Below, piece by piece: positions 22,531-26,100 of a stretch of DNA of 26,100 bases (the stretch's first letter is position 1; each line of letters starts with the position of its first letter). The position numbers were made by a program, and so were the translations under genes. Below the pieces are notes generated by a model. The model saw only the letters and a list, made by a program, of their open reading frames with translations. It searched no databases and was not told the DNA's origin. Origin of the DNA: JAWKVD01 sp041398225 (GTDB taxonomy: Bacteria > Pseudomonadota > Alphaproteobacteria > Caulobacterales > Hyphomonadaceae). The stretch covers positions 1 through 26,100 of the forward strand of contig JAWKVD010000036.1 of NCBI GenBank assembly GCA_041398225.1. The letters run 5' to 3'.

Positions 22531-23862
22531 GTGAGCGTTTCGCCGCACTCCGACGTCTATGCGCCGCTGACCGAGGAGATTCTCGGGTCGCGCCGCAATG
22601 TCTTTCTGACCGGACGCGCGGGCACCGGCAAGACGACCCTGCTGCGCAAGCTGATCGCGTCGGAAGGCCCCAAGGCCGTGGTGTTGGCGCCGACCGGGCT
22701 CGCGGCGGTCAATGTCGGCGGTCAGACGATCCACTCCTTCTTCAATTTTCCGCCGCGCCTTCTGGACGGCGCCGATGCGCGCAAGCTGCGCAATCAGCGC
22801 GTGGTGAAGACCATCGAGACCATGGTGATCGACGAGATCTCGATGGTGCGCGCCGACATGCTGCAGGCGATCGACAACTCCCTGCGGCTCAATCGCGGGT
22901 CGCGCGCGCCGTTCGGCGGCGTGCGGATGATCCTGACGGGCGATCTTCACCAGCTTCCGCCGGTGGTGGAGTCGCAGGTCGAACCGATCCTGCAGGCGGC
23001 CTATGGCGGACCGTGGTTCTTCCGCGCCACGGTGTTCGCCGGCGCCGGGTTCCGGCTCGCGGCGCTGAAGCGTGTGTTCCGGCAGGAGGACGAGGCCTTC
23101 ATCCGCATTCTCAACGGGCTGCGCAACGGGCGCCTGTCCGAAGAGGACGTCGATACGCTGCGCGAGCGCGTGTCCGGCCGGTCGGCCGCCGACGCCAGCC
23201 AGACGCATGTGGTGCTGACGCCGAACAACGCCGCCGCCTGGCGCATCAACCAGATGCGGCTGGCGGGTCTTCCCGGCGAGGCCAAGGGTTACACCGCGAC
23301 GCTCGAGGGGCAGTTCGAGGCCAAGGCCTTTCCAACCGAGGAGGTGCTCGAGCTGAAGGAAGGCGCGCGGGTGATGATGATCCGCAACGATCCGCAGGGC
23401 CGGTGGGTCAACGGGTCGATCGGCGAGGTGATCGGGCTCGGCGAAAGCGACTGCTTCGTGCGGATCGGAGGCGAGGCGCACCGGGTCGCGCCGCAGGCGT
23501 GGGAGAAGTTCCGCTACGAGTTCGATCCGCGCACGCAGGAGGTGACGCGCTCGCTCGCCGGCGCGTTCAAGCAATTGCCGATGCGGCTCGCCTATGCGGT
23601 CACCATCCACAAGTCGCAGGGCCTGACGCTCGACCGCGCCTATATCGATTTCGACAACGGCATGTTCGCGCACGGCCAGGCCTATGTGGCGTTCTCCCGG
23701 CTCCGCTCGCTTGACGGGCTGGAGCTGTCGCGCCCGTTGCGCCCGCGCGACGTCATCATCGACCGGACGGCGTTCGCCTTCGGCGAACTGGCCAACGTCA
23801 CCGATACCGACGATTTCCTGCTGGCGGACATGGCGCCGCCGGCGCTGGAGCTGCAGGGCTAG
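22531..23862 (+). CDS. Pif1/RecD-like superfamily 1B DNA helicase
   Basis: ATP-driven helicase of 443 residues. The motifs appear in SF1B/Pif1 order: Walker A GRAGTGKTTLL (26-36 from this start), LAPTGLAAVNVGGQTIHSFF (motif Ia), VIDEISMVRADML (II), LTGDLHQLPPV (III), LKRVFRQEDEAFI, then LKEGARVMMIRND and WVNGSIGEV of the 2B-like insertion, and TIHKSQGLTLD (V/VI region) with YVAFSRLRS. It lacks the RecBCD-specific N-terminal domain. I use the GTG at 22531 because the longer frame from 22444 runs through a tandem repeat and gives a Cys/Pro-rich extension. Such stand-alone Pif1-like proteins act on stalled forks or G-quadruplex DNA in other organisms; the role here is inferred. Confidence 0.9.
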   Translation: MSVSPHSDVYAPLTEEILGSRRNVFLTGRAGTGKTTLLRKLIASEGPKAVVLAPTGLAAVNVGGQTIHSFFNFPPRLLDGADARKLRNQRVVKTIETMVIDEISMVRADMLQAIDNSLRLNRGSRAPFGGVRMILTGDLHQLPPVVESQVEPILQAAYGGPWFFRATVFAGAGFRLAALKRVFRQEDEAFIRILNGLRNGRLSEEDVDTLRERVSGRSAADASQTHVVLTPNNAAAWRINQMRLAGLPGEAKGYTATLEGQFEAKAFPTEEVLELKEGARVMMIRNDPQGRWVNGSIGEVIGLGESDCFVRIGGEAHRVAPQAWEKFRYEFDPRTQEVTRSLAGAFKQLPMRLAYAVTIHKSQGLTLDRAYIDFDNGMFAHGQAYVAFSRLRSLDGLELSRPLRPRDVIIDRTAFAFGELANVTDTDDFLLADMAPPALELQG

Positions 23863-23891
23863 ATTTCGGGCGAACCAAAAAGCCTGGCGCG

Positions 23892-24125
23892 CTAGCGCAG
23901 CCGGCTGATCTCGTCGGCGAGCTGGCGGTCGCTGTCCAGCGCCAGCTTTTCGAGAACCCGCACGCGATCCTTCACGCGCTCAAGCTCGGACTTCACATCG
24001 TCCAGCTCGCGGTCCTGCTCGCCGCTGCGGCGAGTCGCGGCTTTCATCTTGATCCAGTTGTTGATGACGCCCGCGCCGACGCTGATCGCGACGATCGCAA
24101 CAACCATCGTAAATGGCTCATCCAT
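23892..24125 (-). CDS. Small PspB-like membrane protein with coiled coil
   Basis: The 77-residue protein has one N-terminal membrane helix (about 6-24, FTMVVAIVAISVGAGVINNW) and then a charged helix with a coiled-coil pattern (QDRELDDVKSELERVKDRVRVLEKLALD) ending DRQLADEISRLR. The R-VLEK and terminal R-x-L-x-x-EI pattern recalls PspB, which recruits PspC in the phage shock response, but no pspA, pspC or pspF is present. The ATG at 24125 has GAGG five bases upstream. It diverges from the small lipoprotein gene and is convergent with the helicase. Confidence 0.75.
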   Translation of the reverse strand: MDEPFTMVVAIVAISVGAGVINNWIKMKAATRRSGEQDRELDDVKSELERVKDRVRVLEKLALDSDRQLADEISRLR

Positions 24126-24259
24126 GTTCGCCTCGCGTCCTTGCCGGGGGGATCATAGGGTCGGGGGACCATAGGCCGATCGGAAACAGGCGCAAGCGAA
24201 GACAGGCTTGGCGCCCGCCCCGATCCGGGCGAAAGACTCGCAAAAAGGGGAGAGCGGAC

Positions 24260-24556
24260 ATGCGCATGTTGATGGGCGGTCTTGCGGCGCTGGCGATCTG
24301 CGTGGGCGGCTGCGGAGAGAACGACGCCGCGGAACGGCAACAGGCGTTGCGGTCGCCGGAACGGGTTCAGCAGAAAACCGCCGAAGCGCTCAGTGTGGCC
24401 GACATCGCGAGCGTTGCGGTCTCCAACATTCACCTGGAGGAACACCCGCGCGGCAAGTCGCTGATCGTGGTGTGGGACGCGAAGACGCCGGACGGCGATT
24501 ATCGCTGCAACTCCGACAAGCGCGTCGACTTCCCGGTGTGCGAGCCGGCCGGCTAG
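24260..24556 (+). CDS. Small lipoprotein of unknown function
   Basis: A 98-residue product with a lipoprotein signal peptide (MRMLMGGLAALAICVGGC; the Cys of VGGC would be lipidated). The mature part is short and polar, with a central IHLEEHPRGKSLIVVWDAKTPDGDYRCN strand region and a Cys pair (YRC...FPVC) that may form a disulphide. The ATG at 24260 has AGGGGAGAG about seven bases upstream; the longer in-frame start at 24113 is rejected. The stop overlaps the dut stop on the other strand by four bases. No family recognised. Confidence 0.8.
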   Translation: MRMLMGGLAALAICVGGCGENDAAERQQALRSPERVQQKTAEALSVADIASVAVSNIHLEEHPRGKSLIVVWDAKTPDGDYRCNSDKRVDFPVCEPAG

Positions 24557-25008
24557 CGACCGGTCGAGCCGAAGCCGCCGGCGCCGCGTTCGGTGTCGTC
24601 CAGTTGCGTCACCACTTCGAGGCTGGCCTGCGTCACCGGCGCGATGATCATCTGCGCGATGCGTTCGCCGCGGCGGATGACGAACGGCTCCTGTCCGAGG
24701 TTGATGAGGATGACCTTCACCTCGCCGCGATAATCGGCGTCGACCGTGCCGGGCGAGTTGAGGCAGGTGATCCCGTGTTTCGCGGCGAGGCCCGAGCGCG
24801 GCCGCACCTGCGCTTCATAGCCGGCGGGCAGGGCCATGGAGAGGCCGGTCGGAACCATGGCGCGCGCGCCCGGCGCCAGCGTCAGCGGTTCGTCGTCGGG
24901 CACGGCGGCGCGCAGATCCATGCCGGCGGCTTGCGCGGTTTCATAGGCCGGCAGCGACAGGCCCTCGAAATGCGGAAGGGGAAGGATGCGCACGGCGATG
25001 CTGGTCAT
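24553..25008 (-). CDS. dut: Deoxyuridine 5'-triphosphate nucleotidohydrolase (dUTPase)
   Basis: Hydrolyses dUTP to dUMP, keeping uracil out of DNA and feeding thymidylate synthesis. The 151-residue trimeric-type enzyme has the five motifs in order: AAGMDLRA (I), RPRSGLAAKHGI (II), NSPGTVDADYRGEVKV (III, with the base-contacting Tyr and catalytic Asp), RGERIAQMI (IV) and RGAGGFGSTGR (V, the Phe that covers the uracil). It is the same size as E. coli Dut. The ATG at 25008 has GGAAG six bases upstream; a longer in-frame start at 25152 is not supported, since the extension crosses a tandem repeat. dut near coaBC is a common bacterial arrangement. Confidence 0.96.
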   Translation of the reverse strand: MTSIAVRILPLPHFEGLSLPAYETAQAAGMDLRAAVPDDEPLTLAPGARAMVPTGLSMALPAGYEAQVRPRSGLAAKHGITCLNSPGTVDADYRGEVKVILINLGQEPFVIRRGERIAQMIIAPVTQASLEVVTQLDDTERGAGGFGSTGR

Positions 25009-25020
25009 GTCGGCTTCCGG

Positions 25021-25059
25021 TCTGCCTGGAGTGTCTGCCTGGGGTGTCTGTCTGGGGTG
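25021..25059. repeat. Three-copy 13-bp tandem repeat upstream of dut
   Basis: TCTGCCTGGAGTG, TCTGCCTGGGGTG and TCTGTCTGGGGTG follow each other at 25021-25033, 25034-25046 and 25047-25059, 13 to 51 bases upstream of the dut start. It could be a variable-number repeat or a binding array; no function is visible. Confidence 0.8.
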
Positions 25060-25176
25060 GCCGCTGTGATTGCGCGCTTCAAGAGCGTGAAGCGAGGGTC
25101 CAGTCATCCCCCGGCGCGCGCCGCGTTCAAAGGGGCGGGGAAGCATATCCACAGGACTTGGCCGCGGGGGCGCGCG

Positions 25177-25461
25177 TCAGACTTCGACGTCGGCGGCGAA
25201 GCGCAGTTCGCGCATCGGGCGCACCGTGTTGGTGACGTCCGTATAGGTCGGGTGTCGCTTGTAGGCGTGCAGGGTCTCGATGTCGGGAAATTCGCCATAG
25301 ACGACAAGGTCGATGTCGTTGCCGATCTGGTCGGCCTTGGCGTTGCGCCGGACCTGGAACAGCGTCGAGCCGGGAATGGTCCCGAGACGCTCAAGATGGC
25401 GGACGGCGTCCTCGGCGAGGGCCGGATCTTTCAGGGTGAAGAAGACGATGTGCCGGATCAT
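25177..25461 (-). CDS. Dabb-domain (stress-responsive A/B barrel) protein
   Basis: The 94-residue protein fits the dimeric alpha-beta barrel (Dabb) family. It begins MIRHIVFFTLKD, the family's first strand with the conserved His, and has LVVYGEFPDIETLHAYKRHPTY, the typical strand-helix with HP near the end. Such proteins occur as small stress-induced or unassigned proteins; no catalytic function can be given. The start is the ATG at 25461, with AGGGG almost adjacent, so the ribosome-binding site is poorly spaced. It lies between dut and coaBC on the same strand (168 and 50 bases away). Confidence 0.85.
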   Translation of the reverse strand: MIRHIVFFTLKDPALAEDAVRHLERLGTIPGSTLFQVRRNAKADQIGNDIDLVVYGEFPDIETLHAYKRHPTYTDVTNTVRPMRELRFAADVEV

Positions 25462-25511
25462 GCCCCTGATCTAGGCAAGACGCGGGTTGATGGCCAGCGC
25501 CGGCATGCGCG

Positions 25512-26100
25512 CTATTCCGCCGCGTCGAGCAGGGCGTCAGCTTCCGGGTCGTAGAAGGCCTCGGCGATGCGGGCCGCCAGCCGGGCCGCCACTTCGTTTT
25601 TGGCCATGCGCGGCCAGCGTTCGGCGCCCTCGCGGGTGATCAGCAGAACCTCGTTCTCGGACCCGCCCATCACGTCGCCGGAGACGTCGTTGGCGACGAT
25701 CCAGTCGCAGCCCTTGCGCTTCAGCTTGGCGCGGGCATGCGCTTCGACATCCGTGGTTTCCGCCGCGAAGCCGACCACGAGGGTGGGGCGGTCCTTCCGC
25801 GCCGACGCGATCCGCTTGAGGATGTCGGGGTTCTCGACCAGTTCGAGCGAGACCGGCGCGGACTTGCCGCCCTTCAGTTTCAGTTTCTGGCTGGCGCGCG
25901 AGGCCGGGCGCCAGTCGGCGACGGCGGCGACGGAGACGAAGATGTCGGCGGGCAGCTGGGCCTTCACCGTCTTGAACATGTCTTCGGCGGTCTCGACGTC
26001 GAGTCGGGTCACGCCATCCGGTTCGGAAAGGCCGGTCGGGCCGCTCACCAGGCGCACGTCCGCGCCCAGCTTCGCCAGTTCGGCGGCGATGGCGTAGCCC
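25512..26100 (-). CDS. coaBC: Bifunctional CoaBC, phosphopantothenoylcysteine synthetase domain (5' partial)
   Basis: C-terminal CoaB part of the bifunctional coenzyme A enzyme, which joins 4'-phosphopantothenate and cysteine using CTP. The reading frame stays open to the right edge and begins GYAIAAELAKLGADVRLVSGPT, the core of CoaB. Next come VSVAAVADWRP (AAVADW), KLKLKGGKS, LVENPDIL, VVGFAAET (the CTP-binding region of the family) and WIVANDVSGDVMGGSENEV (the N-D dimer/active-site loop). The CoaC decarboxylase half lies outside the window. The internal GTG at 26057 is not the true start. The gene is the most upstream member of the minus-strand coaBC, Dabb, dut group. Confidence 0.93.
   Translation of the reverse strand, partial: GYAIAAELAKLGADVRLVSGPTGLSEPDGVTRLDVETAEDMFKTVKAQLPADIFVSVAAVADWRPASRASQKLKLKGGKSAPVSLELVENPDILKRIASARKDRPTLVVGFAAETTDVEAHARAKLKRKGCDWIVANDVSGDVMGGSENEVLLITREGAERWPRMAKNEVAARLAARIAEAFYDPEADALLDAAE

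Overview
The window is high-GC DNA from an alphaproteobacterium, most likely in or near the Caulobacterales/Maricaulales/Hyphomonadaceae group. The support is the fabA-fabB pair with a nearby fabI, coaBC close to dut, a GTTC-N7-GTTC site of the alphaproteobacterial LexA type, CtrA-like TTAA half-sites, and very GC-rich, tightly packed coding. No tRNA, rRNA, CRISPR array, insertion sequence or phage gene was seen. Species cannot be fixed from the sequence alone.

Layout. Bases 3-1561 hold a coupled pair, a haem-oxygenase-fold (iron redox) protein and a membrane-associated unknown protein; the first is cut by the window edge. They converge on ada (1558-2622, minus). From a shared intergenic region with three copies of a TTAATTCT-type element starts a 1166-residue subtilisin-family autotransporter (2885-6385), ending at a clear intrinsic terminator. 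Next come rbfA and a uridine-kinase-like gene, a 426-base A/T-rich non-coding stretch with a perfect DnaA box, and a tiny membrane protein. fabI (minus) is split from fabB-fabA (minus) by three plus-strand genes: a chemoreceptor, an FtsH/Vps4-type AAA ATPase and a membrane TPR protein. After fabA come an SH3-type secreted protein (minus), a D-2-hydroxyacid dehydrogenase, a lipoprotein behind a candidate SOS box, a secreted S9 peptidase, another lipoprotein (minus), a ThiF/MoeB-type E1 enzyme (minus), a Pif1/RecD-like helicase, a PspB-like membrane protein (minus), a small lipoprotein, and dut, a Dabb-domain protein and coaBC (all minus; coaBC cut by the edge).

Most of the window is housekeeping: unsaturated fatty acid synthesis (fabA/fabB/fabI), DNA alkylation repair (ada), nucleotide hygiene (dut, udk-like), coenzyme A synthesis (coaBC) and ribosome maturation (rbfA).

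The outstanding feature is the N-terminal part of the autotransporter. It is 44 consecutive seven-residue units (308 residues, 924 bases) with no phase break: 30 perfect copies of WGDIDAF, one decayed copy, and 13 interspersed units that keep the Gly-2 and Ala/Pro-6 skeleton but lose the aromatic and acidic residues. It sits between the signal peptide and a catalytically complete S8 protease that feeds into a C-terminal beta-barrel. Codons vary synonymously between copies while the peptide is invariant, so the protein repeat is what selection keeps. The AAA-ATPase/TPR-membrane pair and the haem-oxygenase-like/unknown pair are secondary candidates for undescribed systems.
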